From positions 62,001-126,000 of the forward strand of contig CACZGH010000003.1 of the NCBI GenBank assembly GCA_902780635.1: a stretch of DNA of 64,000 nucleotides, written 5' to 3'. The notes beneath the pieces are model-generated. The model did not search any database and was not told where the DNA came from. It worked only from the letters and a program-made list of their open reading frames with translations. Made by a program: the position numbers and the translations under genes. The stretch's first letter is position 1. Each line of letters starts with the position of its first letter. Positions 46,011 through 55,642 of the stretch are shown here, in pieces. This stretch comes from an uncultured Prevotellaceae bacterium. Its GTDB lineage: Bacteria > Bacteroidota > Bacteroidia > Bacteroidales > Bacteroidaceae.

Positions 46011-49000
46011 TCACCTTATCAGCACCTTTTGATGATTCTTGATATAGAGACCTCTCTGCGGGTTGCTGACGCGCTGACCATTCAGGTTATATACTGCGTC
46101 ATCGCGCTGGTCAAGATCGACGGTCTTTTCTATCAGTCCCTGTGGGTCGGTGCTGGGCAATGGGAGCTGATCCACTTCGTCCGGCATGGTGAGATAAGCC
46201 CTGAATGGCTGCACCTTCACTTGCCCTGGCGAGGCGACGAAGGCATCGCCTTCTGAGTTAAGCACCATGACATGATCATGGGTCTCAGTCAACGTCGTAC
46301 CATAGAACCGTATGCCGCACGCTCCTACCGCCATCGAGACAGTATGTGTGGGAGAGATTTTCACATCGTGAGCTGACAGCACGGGAGCCTCTGTACCATC
46401 TGTGTGGAAGAGATAGGGTATATAGCGCTGCATAGAGGGTGTCGCAGTAAAAACCGGGGTGCCACTATCGTCGACAGAAGCCATTTCCATAACCTGCATG
46501 TCGGTGGGTATCGTTTCGGGAGAGAACGGCAATGCGATAGTCTGCCAATTGCTCCCAGTGGGTTCGCATTGGAAAGTGATATCTGAAGCGGTGAAATTCA
46601 CAGGCGAGAAGAAAGCTTTCCCATCAGTGAGATGGATGGCGTCGGCATGGCTCCCTCTGACCACATTGGCACTCTCTAGTCCTTCGGGTATCGTGGCGTC
46701 AGTATCGAGGATATAGAGCGTATTGGGATTGTCGTTGGGATGGACAGAGGTGACCATGTCGCCCACACAACTCATATCCACCGCCAAAGCATTGGAGGGG
46801 CTATTCACAAAAGAGTTGGGAGGCAGACCTCGCAGTGACTTGTCATTCAACCAACATACGATGCCTTTTTGGGTCGTACCCAACGGTTTGAGGCCACCGT
46901 CGATGATGTCTCCGCCCTTTTCATACAGTATACTCATCGTGTAGACCGCATTCATGTCGAGATGGTCGAAGAAGAAATCTGCTTTTGCCATACGTCCCGG
47001 AGCGGCCTGAAGAGGTTGATAAATACTTGACACGCCATAATAATAGCCATTGCTGGCCAACTTGAACAACCAAAGACGTATCTTGCCGTCAAAGTCTTCC
47101 TTTCCCTGATTAACGACGGTGACCTTGCCCTGGGCACAAGGGCCATAAATCATGCTGTTGGCCCTGTTTTCCACCGTCATCGACACAAATCGCAGGACAT
47201 CGTTACTGGCTATGCCCTCATCGGTGATGTCTACCTCGGCTTTTCCCAGAATACGGCTCCCTCTGTCATCAGCTGCCAGCCACACTGTCCAGGTGCCGCT
47301 GCGTTCGGGCACGAAATGGAAAGCCGCAGTAGCCTCACCTTCTTCCACCATGCCTACTGCCGTACGGCTCAGACACTGCCCCATCTGGTTGTTGGTTCCC
47401 GCAAACAAGAACACCTCATGGTAGTACTCCTCTCCATGATTGCGGAAAGAGGCACACACGGGCTGGTCATTACCCTTACGATGGTCGCCGGGGAATGTGA
47501 TCTCCGTCAACTCCACATTTTCCATAGGATGGATGACGAGACTGACATGCCCATCAGCGTCAACATCGGCTTCCACGTAACGGATAGCAGGATTCACAGG
47601 GGTCTGCCACTGTGAGTCGGTGGTCCGCTTACTAATAGGAACGATGCGGTGGATGCCTTGAGGTAGTCCACTGACCACAAACTCAAATCCCTGATAATAA
47701 TTCTGGTCGATATGCGTGGTTGCCTCGTTACCCATCGGAACAACCGACCCGTCGTCTGTCACACGTCCGATACCAACATTCCAGTCGGCGTTGACTCCCG
47801 ACCAATTCACATAATTGGCGAAAAAGACATTCCCCCGCCTGATCTCCCAGTCGTTGACAGTAAGTTGGTAGGCGTCGGAGGGTGCAGTCACATCGTCGGG
47901 AAGACGCATGCCGATGATGGCATCCTGACCCATGTTGTAGCCTCCTGGAGTCGACGACGCACCGATGCCTGAATTATCATCAGGGTCGAGCACATCTATC
48001 CTGAAGAAGCCATTGTCCATACCACCCCATCCCCAGTTGACGTGGAACAAGCCATCGATATCGTATCCATCAAGCACAAAAGCATGGGAACCGCCGCTGT
48101 TAGTGCCGGCAAAAGCAATGGGATGTCCTGTCTCCAACTCTTTATAAAGCAACTCGTCCCAACTCCGAATGGTATGATTGGACCTGCTCTCGATATGTGT
48201 ACCGTCATCGTAACCAAAATATCTTTTCAGAGCATAGACCCCATCGGGAAATCCCGCTGCCGAGGAAGGGCCATAACCCATCTTACAGCCAAGTCCCACC
48301 CAATACATCAGTTGGGCAACGGCCTGTTGCTCCTGGTCACTGTCATGGTCGCCATAGACATCGAGCATATGATCCCAGTCGATGACAGAATGGGCGGGCA
48401 CATTCCGCAACTGCACACTCTTATCTCCCTGGTTGGTGCTGAAATGCTGCTGATAACCGGGTATCGTGCGCACAGTGGCTTCGGGATATTTGTAGTAGGC
48501 CATCACCTGTGCGATAGCCGTGGCCACACATCCGGTGGCACAACGATCACCCAGTGACCCGTCTTGGTTGTAATATTGCGGACAAAGCATATTGTAGGGA
48601 TGACCCTGATTCCACAAAGTGGACAGGAGTGGCTCGATATTGTGCCGCACGGCAGTGGCTGTTGATTCCGCTGACTGGTATGACTCATTCGAGCGTCGCA
48701 CCGATGCCTTGCGCACCTCAGCGATCTGCTCCGCATAGGTCTGCAAAAGCCACTTCAGGCCTTCGGGCATGTCATCCTCACAAAACGTGCCTTTCTCACT
48801 ATAACCCAACACGGGAGCGGTAAGGTCGTCGCCTGAGACCACCACATATCCACCGCCTTCTATATCAAACACATAATAGGCGGGATGCTCCGTAGCGTGT
48901 CCCATAAGCGATGGCGCTTTTGCCACCAGATGTTTCAACACGTTTCTCCCTCTGGCATTCAAAAACGAGTCGGCCTGTTTCAGGGCCTGTTGTGTCGACA

Positions 49001-49076
49001 GGGGCACGGCACCGATAGAGCCGAAGCAGAGCAGACATCCCCACAACGCGACTATCTTAATAGCTTTGTTTCTCAT
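46011..49076 (-). CDS. C10 (streptopain-like) cysteine peptidase with T9SS-like tail
   Basis: A 1021-residue secreted protease: signal peptide (1-23), Spi-type propeptide (about 25-130, PAYYVFDIEGGGYVVVSGDD), C10 catalytic domain (about 145-390) with Cys183 in ATGCVATAIAQVMAYY and His331 in GGSHAFVLDGYD, then a WGWGG motif. About 600 residues of beta-rich C-terminal domains end in YNLNGQRVSNPQRGLYIKN, a T9SS-like tail. C10 peptidases are broad-specificity and usually secreted. Inside a glycan operon (between the SusE/F-like gene and GH38) it suggests the target glycan is carried on protein, such as mannoprotein or mucin-like glycoprotein. Confidence 0.9.
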   Translation of the reverse strand: MRNKAIKIVALWGCLLCFGSIGAVPLSTQQALKQADSFLNARGRNVLKHLVAKAPSLMGHATEHPAYYVFDIEGGGYVVVSGDDLTAPVLGYSEKGTFCEDDMPEGLKWLLQTYAEQIAEVRKASVRRSNESYQSAESTATAVRHNIEPLLSTLWNQGHPYNMLCPQYYNQDGSLGDRCATGCVATAIAQVMAYYKYPEATVRTIPGYQQHFSTNQGDKSVQLRNVPAHSVIDWDHMLDVYGDHDSDQEQQAVAQLMYWVGLGCKMGYGPSSAAGFPDGVYALKRYFGYDDGTHIESRSNHTIRSWDELLYKELETGHPIAFAGTNSGGSHAFVLDGYDIDGLFHVNWGWGGMDNGFFRIDVLDPDDNSGIGASSTPGGYNMGQDAIIGMRLPDDVTAPSDAYQLTVNDWEIRRGNVFFANYVNWSGVNADWNVGIGRVTDDGSVVPMGNEATTHIDQNYYQGFEFVVSGLPQGIHRIVPISKRTTDSQWQTPVNPAIRYVEADVDADGHVSLVIHPMENVELTEITFPGDHRKGNDQPVCASFRNHGEEYYHEVFLFAGTNNQMGQCLSRTAVGMVEEGEATAAFHFVPERSGTWTVWLAADDRGSRILGKAEVDITDEGIASNDVLRFVSMTVENRANSMIYGPCAQGKVTVVNQGKEDFDGKIRLWLFKLASNGYYYGVSSIYQPLQAAPGRMAKADFFFDHLDMNAVYTMSILYEKGGDIIDGGLKPLGTTQKGIVCWLNDKSLRGLPPNSFVNSPSNALAVDMSCVGDMVTSVHPNDNPNTLYILDTDATIPEGLESANVVRGSHADAIHLTDGKAFFSPVNFTASDITFQCEPTGSNWQTIALPFSPETIPTDMQVMEMASVDDSGTPVFTATPSMQRYIPYLFHTDGTEAPVLSAHDVKISPTHTVSMAVGACGIRFYGTTLTETHDHVMVLNSEGDAFVASPGQVKVQPFRAYLTMPDEVDQLPLPSTDPQGLIEKTVDLDQRDDAVYNLNGQRVSNPQRGLYIKNHQKVLIR

Positions 49077-49104
49077 AGCTAATCAATTATTCAAGACTAA
49101 ACTA

Positions 49105-50016
49105 TCACTTGCAGAGCACTTTCCTCACCTTTCCGTCAGCCGTCTTCACAATGTTGATACCTTTCTGAAGACGCTGCACCTGCATGCCACTCATATTGTA
49201 CACAGCATGGGAATGGTCGTCGCGCGCCACTTCCACATCACCCACGCCGTCTGTCTGGGATTGACTGGAACTGGAGACGAGTTGTGCGCTGAAAGTCTCA
49301 TTGAAGAGGTCGACAACGATTTGATAGACACCATCCACATAGACATGCCACTTGGTGTCATCACCTCCCTGTCGCATCTGGGTAGACGACAACAAATCCT
49401 CGTCTTGCACATAAGGGTGCAGTTCACGGGGACCCCAAGTCATTTGTCCTTCAAGCTTGAACCGTCCAGGCTCTACCACATGGTCATTGACGCTCAACCG
49501 TCCTGTCCATGAGAAGACGTAGGGATTGTCATGGTCACGCTCGAAAGGCAGCATACCATTGCGGTTCCACTCCACTTGATTGGCTCCCCCCTCAAATGCG
49601 CTTCCCGCAATGAAGACCTCATTCCACGGAAGCATCAACTCACCGGTCACTTTCCTTGCCATAGGGTCGACGAGGAAGCGGTAAGTGTCTTCCTGAAACG
49701 AGACTACCCAACCTGGCTGCGACTCATCGGAGGTAATGACATAGTTGAGACCCTTGTTGATAAGATAAGAATCGACCAACTGGGGCTTCAGAAACTGTGT
49801 GACACCTTTCTGGTAAGTCTCGGTGGTCATGATTTTCAACTCGCCCTCATTCAGTGCACCTGCAAAACGGAACAGGCCGTCAGGGCGCTTTGTCAGTTGC
49901 TGTGTACCTTGTGGGACAGCACTGCCCGTAGCCCAAAGTGCGTCGAAATTTTGCGCCACCAAGTTCAGTTGAAAGAGGAGACAGATGACGGATAATAGGA
50001 CTGTTTTCCTTGACAT
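49105..50016 (-). CDS. SusE/F-domain secreted protein with T9SS-like tail
   Basis: A 303-residue protein with a Sec signal peptide (no lipobox). Two beta-sandwich domains follow the SusE/SusF C-terminal pattern: the first starts at LWATGSAVPQGTQQL, the second at EVFIAGSAFEGGANQ...YVFSWTGRL and ends ELHPYVQDEDL. The C-terminus, VYNMSGMQVQRLQKGINIV, is a T9SS-like tail. It follows the GH31 gene by 30 bp. The same pair (GH31, then this protein type) occurs again in U4, where the homologue (60796-61515) lacks the tail. Probable role: glycan binding at the surface by a T9SS-displayed protein instead of a lipoprotein. Confidence 0.8.
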   Translation of the reverse strand: MSRKTVLLSVICLLFQLNLVAQNFDALWATGSAVPQGTQQLTKRPDGLFRFAGALNEGELKIMTTETYQKGVTQFLKPQLVDSYLINKGLNYVITSDESQPGWVVSFQEDTYRFLVDPMARKVTGELMLPWNEVFIAGSAFEGGANQVEWNRNGMLPFERDHDNPYVFSWTGRLSVNDHVVEPGRFKLEGQMTWGPRELHPYVQDEDLLSSTQMRQGGDDTKWHVYVDGVYQIVVDLFNETFSAQLVSSSSQSQTDGVGDVEVARDDHSHAVYNMSGMQVQRLQKGINIVKTADGKVRKVLCK

Positions 50017-50046
50017 AGCTTTCTTATACTTGTTTTTCTAATGAAT

Positions 50047-52479
50047 CTAACGTATGAATTTCTGTGTGGTGACGCGGCCGTTGCTCCATGTGCGACGCAA
50101 TATGTATGAGCCTTGTGGCGCATAGGTGTACTCGCGGCCTTGCAAGTCGTAATACTGCTGATCAACAATGGTGGTGGTCCCTATCTGTTTGATGTCGCTG
50201 GTATTGCGCTGCAGCGACACCACTATTTGCTGGCTGCATTCGGTGGATGGTACATTGACCGTCACCTCGTGCATCTGCTCGTCGTAAGTCCAGTCGTCAG
50301 TAGGCAGACCATTGACGGTCACTGACTGTGGCTGTTCCTCTAAAACAAACACGACCTGGTACGCTCTCTCCTGGGGCATACGGTCATAAGACCCCTGAAT
50401 GGGTGAGATGGTGAGCGACAAATCAGAAGCATTGCGTGTCTGACTGAAAGAGGTCGTAGCATAGGCTCCCTCTGCATAATCTTGCGTGTCGCCCGCATCC
50501 TCGTACAGCTCCGTCTGACCTGCTGGTCCTCCGGGATAGACCTTCACAATGAGACTGCTTGGTGCGCTCTTCAGGTTATTCATGGGTGGGTCGCATACCA
50601 CGATAGCACCAGCCTTGACAAAATAGGGAATATCACTCATCCCATAATAATGACTGATGGTGGTGCCACCCTGTACCATCTCGTTATGACAGGCATCATA
50701 CCATGACCCCTCAGGCAACCATGTCTTATGGAAGGTCTTCTGGTCTTTGCCGGCAGCAGTGACAATCGGCGAAACGAGAATATCGTCGCCAAACATATAC
50801 TCACCCTCCTGACGGTAGGCCTCATTTTCCTCTGGCCACTCATAGTAGAGAGGACGACAGATGGAAATGCCCGTGTCATAGGCCTGACGTGCTGCTGTGT
50901 AGATATACGGCATCAGCTGATAGCGCAGGTTCACACAGTCAAGCAACATGGGGAAATTGTCCAGTTTCCATATTCGGCGCTCATTGCCCTCCTGACTGGC
51001 ACCGTGTGTGCGGAAAATCGGCGAGAACACGCCAAACTGCATCCATCTGAGCATCAGTTCTGAGTTGGTGGGTGCAATCTGCATGTGTCCACCCAAGTCG
51101 TGACCCCAATAGCCAAAGCACACATTGGATGCGGTGGAGGTAAAATAGGGCTGAAAGGCCAACGAGCCAAAAGTGGAATAGGTGTCGCCAGAAAAACCAA
51201 GGGGATATCGGTGGCTACCAAGGCCACCCCATCGGTGGAAAATAAACGGCCGCCGCTCGGGACGGTTGTTGCGCATGTCATTGTAGAAGACATGATTGCA
51301 CCAGAATGTCTCGCCAAGGCCCTCGGTATAAAAACTGGTAAGGTTTTGCTGCCAGTCAATCCACCAGAAGTCGACACCCTCTTGTTCCCGTTCACGTATG
51401 ATATGGCTGAACAAAGACCGATAAAATGTGGAGTCTTCGAGCATCCAGGGCACCCTGTCGCCAGAGATATTCATATCACTGGCTATCTCACTGAAGTGAT
51501 CCTCATAGCTGGCCACACCATCAGCGGGGTGTAGGTTCAAGCCCACCTTGATACCCTGGTTGTGCATCCAATTGATGAGCCCTGCGGGATTGGGGATGAG
51601 ATTCTTATTCCATGTCCATCCTGTCCATCCGTCAAGATGCCAGTCCATGTCATAAATCATCACATCGAGAGGAATATCGTTTTGGCGCATCTCATTGACA
51701 AGACCGATAAAGTCTTGCTGCGAGTAACGCTGATACTTACTGTACCAATATCCCAACACGTAAAGGGGAGGCATCGGCTGGCGACCCGCGATTTGGATGT
51801 AGTCGCCGATAGCTTCTTTATAGGCGTGGCCATAACCCATGAAATACCAGTCAAGGGCATTAGGGTCAAGGGGACTGGCCAACCAGTCAATCCCGTCGAC
51901 CTGACGCTCGAAAGCGAAGGTCGTCGAACCGTCACCACGCTTGGTCTTGGGCGACTCGTCTATCAGAGCCCAGCCTGCCCGCGAGAGGATGCCATCCTCA
52001 AGGTCGGGACGTTGGTTGTCACCACTGGCCGTATCGAGTGTGCGCTTGGTGCCTTTTAGGTTGAGTGCGTCTTCCTTGCCTGGATACCAGATGACATCTC
52101 GACCGTTCAACTGCATCGTGATAGAAAGGTTGTTGGGTGACTTCATAGAAGGCGAGATAGTGCTGCCTATTTTGTACCTTAAACTCAACTCTCCGGTCTC
52201 AATGTACAAGAACCCGTTCTCTTCACGAGTGGTGAATTCAGGAACAGGCAGACGACGGTTGATGACTGCGAAGGTGGCTCTGTCTTCAAACAATTCCTTA
52301 CTACTGTATTGAATACGTATCATACGTGAGGTAAGGACTGTGAACCGGGCGCGCCCCGAGGTCACTACAGCCTCGGGGTCTGCCACAGGATTGTATTCTG
52401 TGACCGTTTGTGCATTGGCAACAAAACTGCTGAACAACAATAACGACAAGAATACTCTTTTACCAAAACTAACAAACAT
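50047..52479 (-). CDS. GH31 glycoside hydrolase with T9SS-like tail
   Basis: An 810-residue secreted enzyme (signal peptide 1-23). It has an N-terminal beta-sandwich (about 30-230) and a GH31 barrel with VMIYDMDWH (substrate Asp), the nucleophile Asp in GVDFWWIDWQQ, and the acid/base Asp in GFSGDTYSTFGS. The YLYPL-like beta domains follow, and the end is YYDLQGREYTYAPQGSYIL, a sorting tail. WIDWQQ replaces the WxDMNEP of classical alpha-glucosidases, so the exact linkage (alpha-glucosyl, alpha-xylosyl or alpha-galactosyl) is open. It is a close paralogue of the 61530-63791 enzyme. First gene of U3. The tail implies surface export, so it may trim branches before import. Confidence 0.9.
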   Translation of the reverse strand: MFVSFGKRVFLSLLLFSSFVANAQTVTEYNPVADPEAVVTSGRARFTVLTSRMIRIQYSSKELFEDRATFAVINRRLPVPEFTTREENGFLYIETGELSLRYKIGSTISPSMKSPNNLSITMQLNGRDVIWYPGKEDALNLKGTKRTLDTASGDNQRPDLEDGILSRAGWALIDESPKTKRGDGSTTFAFERQVDGIDWLASPLDPNALDWYFMGYGHAYKEAIGDYIQIAGRQPMPPLYVLGYWYSKYQRYSQQDFIGLVNEMRQNDIPLDVMIYDMDWHLDGWTGWTWNKNLIPNPAGLINWMHNQGIKVGLNLHPADGVASYEDHFSEIASDMNISGDRVPWMLEDSTFYRSLFSHIIREREQEGVDFWWIDWQQNLTSFYTEGLGETFWCNHVFYNDMRNNRPERRPFIFHRWGGLGSHRYPLGFSGDTYSTFGSLAFQPYFTSTASNVCFGYWGHDLGGHMQIAPTNSELMLRWMQFGVFSPIFRTHGASQEGNERRIWKLDNFPMLLDCVNLRYQLMPYIYTAARQAYDTGISICRPLYYEWPEENEAYRQEGEYMFGDDILVSPIVTAAGKDQKTFHKTWLPEGSWYDACHNEMVQGGTTISHYYGMSDIPYFVKAGAIVVCDPPMNNLKSAPSSLIVKVYPGGPAGQTELYEDAGDTQDYAEGAYATTSFSQTRNASDLSLTISPIQGSYDRMPQERAYQVVFVLEEQPQSVTVNGLPTDDWTYDEQMHEVTVNVPSTECSQQIVVSLQRNTSDIKQIGTTTIVDQQYYDLQGREYTYAPQGSYILRRTWSNGRVTTQKFIR

Positions 52480-52509
52480 AAAACTAACTATTGTGCTTAA
52501 CTACAGTTG

Positions 52510-52636
52510 CAAAATTAGCACATTTTATCCTACGGATAACCTTTACTAATGAATGTATAACAAAAAAAACCACAAAAACATTCAACCCTTCTGATAATCA
52601 ATATATTACAAAAGATGGCACAAACACATTGTATAA
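52510..52636 (-). promoter_or_regulatory. U3 promoter region with tripartite element
   Basis: Toward the GH31 gene: distal TTATACA (52630-52636, preceded by ATATTCCAC), dyad TGATTATCA (centre 52596), proximal TTATACA (52554-52560), -7 box TAATTTTG (52510-52517) followed by CAA. Spacings are 37, 39 and 43.5 bp. The leader is about 24 nt. Confidence 0.72.
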
Positions 52637-52691
52637 GTGGAATATTCCATTATCCTACACTCTACACCACCATCAGGCGCCTTTTTCACGG

Positions 52692-52726
52692 AAAAAGGGG
52701 ATGCCAAAAAGACTGGCATCCCCTTT
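52692..52726 (-). terminator. Terminator of unit U4
   Basis: AAAGGGGATGCCA (52694-52706) and TGGCATCCCCTTT (52714-52726) form a perfect 13-bp stem with a 7-base loop; the minus strand continues TTCC after a T-rich end. It lies 24 bp after the stop of the beta-helix gene. Confidence 0.85.
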
Positions 52727-52750
52727 ACATCAATTATCCAAAACAAATAC

Positions 52751-55615
52751 TTACCTTACTAACACCTTGTGCCCATCTACGATATAGAGTCCTTTCGAGG
52801 GACGGTTGACCTTGCGGCCTTGCAAATCATAGTATACTTTCGCACTGGTGGCAGGTGCCATCCACTCACTGATGCCGCTCACAAAACCTGTATCATAGAG
52901 CACAGGATGACCTCCCTCTTTTGCACTGAGGAACCAAATGCCAGGAGCTGCCTCTGCCAGCAGATTGTAAACAACATCGTTGGTGAAATTCTCTATCGGA
53001 GTAACCGGCAGTGCGGGCCAATCAGTGACAGGGTCAAAACAGTTGGTGATCTGTATGTTGTTGCCACGTGCAAACGACTCGCCATTGGTGACAACACCCA
53101 TGTTATAGCAATTGACGGTCACAGCATCATTGCCCAGCCAGCCAGACAGTCCACCTGCCTCCCATCCACTGGAGATAGGACCGGCGTTGTAGCAGTTGAG
53201 AAGGGTGAGTTTCAGTTCGCCAGAAGTGTTGCAGCCAACTATACCACCAGCATTCTGATCAACTGTAGAGACAAAGGACTCATTGCCAAGTTGTTCTAAC
53301 AGGGCGGTGCCATTTCCGCTCACATGGCCTATGAAAGCGGCAGCAAAGTTCTTTCCTGAAATAGCACATGAAGCATCAATCGTGAGATTCATGATGTGCG
53401 CACCTGCGGTGATCTCCCGGAAGAATCCCACATTGGCCTCATCAGGCATATTGATAAACAAATTGCGGATGATGTGTCTTTGACCATCGAAAGTGCCGCA
53501 ATAAGGAGCAGCGGCTGTAGCGATGCCATAAAATTCCTCTCCCTGGAAGTCGATATCATTGGACAGGATGGCATTGAGACTGGCATCCACCTTGTTCACC
53601 ATAGCGGCAAACCATTTCACGTCAGCAACACTTGCCAAAGTATATTTGCCATCCTCTGCATTCATATAGTCTGCATCTGGATTTCCACATACCGTACAAA
53701 TGCCATCAACGAAATGATGGTCATCACGTGTGGCTCCCTCCGTGTTGGAGAAGGTGACCTCAGCACCATCTTTCGGGTTGCCGGCACAATCGAGAGAACC
53801 ATTGGCATACACAACGCCACCTTCTATGAAGACGGGAACAGGATGAAGGTCAGTACCTACCACTTGATACCAGTTCACATTCTCACTCTGCTTGCCATTG
53901 AGCATATATGCCAGTTCACCACTCTGCATCTGCTCTATGGTGAAGGCGTTGCCCTGGATACCCTCTATCTGATACATGTTTTCTCCTGCCACCTCGTCTT
54001 TTCTCCAAAGTGCAGCGCCATTGATACCTGTCGCTGTGCTGTAGCAGTTCTTAATCGTTGAGTTGTTGGAACCCATCCAAGCGCAGATACCGGCATTCTC
54101 ATGTGAACCGTTGATCTCTCCCAGATTGTAGCAATCGGAAATGTGAACTTCACGCTCTGAACAACCTACGATACCTGCTGCATTCTGAGCCGACCCATAG
54201 ATATTGGCCTCATTGCCACAATTCCTCACGATGACGCCGTCGCCCCAAACGTGACCGAGGATACCAGCGGTGAACGCATTACCCTGGATAAGACAAGAGG
54301 CGTCGATGATGATATTCTCAATGACGGCTCCACCCACGGCTTGTCCAAAGAGTGCCTGGTTGTTGAACTCGGCATTGGTGACAAGGTTCAGAATGCGGTG
54401 TCCCATACCATCAAAATGACCTTTGAAGTCATGGGCATCCTGTCCGATGGGGGTAAAGGACTTGCCTGTCATGTCGATATCGGCTGTGAGACGGCCATTG
54501 GCTGCGCCATTGACATTGTTGACCATATAGGCAAACCAGTTGAGTTTGTCGCCATCATCAATGAGATAATGGTCGTCTTCCATCTGGCAGAAATCGTCCT
54601 GCATCATGCCACAAACCGAACAGAAACCTGCCTCGAAATGATGATCGTCACGCACGCTACCTTCTGTATTGGAATAGGTCACAGAGGAGCCTTCCTTTGC
54701 CGAACCATCACAACTCAGCTCACCATTGGCATAGACCAACAGATGGTCGGGAAGGAAGGTAGGATGTAAGTCTTTGGGGTCGGAAAGGTTCTGGCGCCAA
54801 TATCCTGCATCCTGACTGTCATTCAGTTGAAAGGCGAGCTTGCCAGAAGCCAGGGCACCATCTTCTATCACTGTGGCACCTTGATCTGCATAGAGATGGA
54901 AGATACGCTCTGTCGTGATGCCACTACTGTTTCTCCAGAGAGAGTTGCCACCATCCTGACCACTTTCCATGACACCTGTGTTCCAAAAGCCTCTCACCTC
55001 AACGCTACCATGGCCACCAAACCATCCCGCGATGATGGCGCTCTCGCCACCACCACTGACGTTGCCCATGTTGTAGCAGTTGGTGATACGGGTGGCAGGA
55101 CCTCCATTCATCACCACTCCGATGATGGCACATACGTTATTGCCAGTACCATAAACATAGCCTTCGTGACCGACATTCTCGAGGGTGACCCATCCACTGC
55201 CGTCAGAACAGCCTATGATGCCTCCCACTTTGTCTACACCACAAATCTCATTGGCCGGACCTGCAATCAAGTTCTTGATGACACATCCTCCGTTCACCAC
55301 ACCAAAAATACCGATACGCTCCTCTGAACTTTCGTATCTCAGATGGTCGATGGTATGAAACTGTCCGTCAAAGACACCTTCATAACGATTGGCGCTATTT
55401 CCAATAGGGGTCCATGCCACATCTGTCATGTCGATATCAGCTGTCAAGACAGCATTGGCATTGATCTCACCACCATTGACAATAGCCGAAAACTCAACAA
55501 GGTCGGCAGCATTGGCTATTTGATATGCGCCATCCACCTTGTCGAGAGCGAATGCTTGCGTGCCAGTGAGCCATCCGATGGCCACTACCAGCAACGATTG
55601 TAATTTTATTCTCAT
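52751..55615 (-). CDS. GLUG-type beta-helix repeat protein with CxxCG motifs and T9SS-like tail
   Basis: A 954-residue secreted protein (signal peptide 1-23). It is built of three similar blocks. Each begins with a LxxFAxxVN..A.LxADIDM..xxxxPIG segment and continues with short beta-helix repeats (FDGQFHTIDHL, GIFGVVNGGCVIKNL, GGIIGCSDG, ITNCYNMGNV) of the GLUG/adhesin type. Blocks are joined by a motif like DDHHFxxGxCxxCG (CSVCG, CTVCG). It ends YYDLQGRKV...GLYIVDGHKVLV, a T9SS-like tail. Last gene of U4. Such repeats form right-handed parallel beta-helices used in surface adhesion or polysaccharide contact; no lyase or hydrolase residues could be picked out. It is a paralogue of the 57785-60784 protein. 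Confidence 0.72.
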   Translation of the reverse strand: MRIKLQSLLVVAIGWLTGTQAFALDKVDGAYQIANAADLVEFSAIVNGGEINANAVLTADIDMTDVAWTPIGNSANRYEGVFDGQFHTIDHLRYESSEERIGIFGVVNGGCVIKNLIAGPANEICGVDKVGGIIGCSDGSGWVTLENVGHEGYVYGTGNNVCAIIGVVMNGGPATRITNCYNMGNVSGGGESAIIAGWFGGHGSVEVRGFWNTGVMESGQDGGNSLWRNSSGITTERIFHLYADQGATVIEDGALASGKLAFQLNDSQDAGYWRQNLSDPKDLHPTFLPDHLLVYANGELSCDGSAKEGSSVTYSNTEGSVRDDHHFEAGFCSVCGMMQDDFCQMEDDHYLIDDGDKLNWFAYMVNNVNGAANGRLTADIDMTGKSFTPIGQDAHDFKGHFDGMGHRILNLVTNAEFNNQALFGQAVGGAVIENIIIDASCLIQGNAFTAGILGHVWGDGVIVRNCGNEANIYGSAQNAAGIVGCSEREVHISDCYNLGEINGSHENAGICAWMGSNNSTIKNCYSTATGINGAALWRKDEVAGENMYQIEGIQGNAFTIEQMQSGELAYMLNGKQSENVNWYQVVGTDLHPVPVFIEGGVVYANGSLDCAGNPKDGAEVTFSNTEGATRDDHHFVDGICTVCGNPDADYMNAEDGKYTLASVADVKWFAAMVNKVDASLNAILSNDIDFQGEEFYGIATAAAPYCGTFDGQRHIIRNLFINMPDEANVGFFREITAGAHIMNLTIDASCAISGKNFAAAFIGHVSGNGTALLEQLGNESFVSTVDQNAGGIVGCNTSGELKLTLLNCYNAGPISSGWEAGGLSGWLGNDAVTVNCYNMGVVTNGESFARGNNIQITNCFDPVTDWPALPVTPIENFTNDVVYNLLAEAAPGIWFLSAKEGGHPVLYDTGFVSGISEWMAPATSAKVYYDLQGRKVNRPSKGLYIVDGHKVLVR

Positions 55616-55642
55616 GATATAAATAATTAAATGAATTGCTGA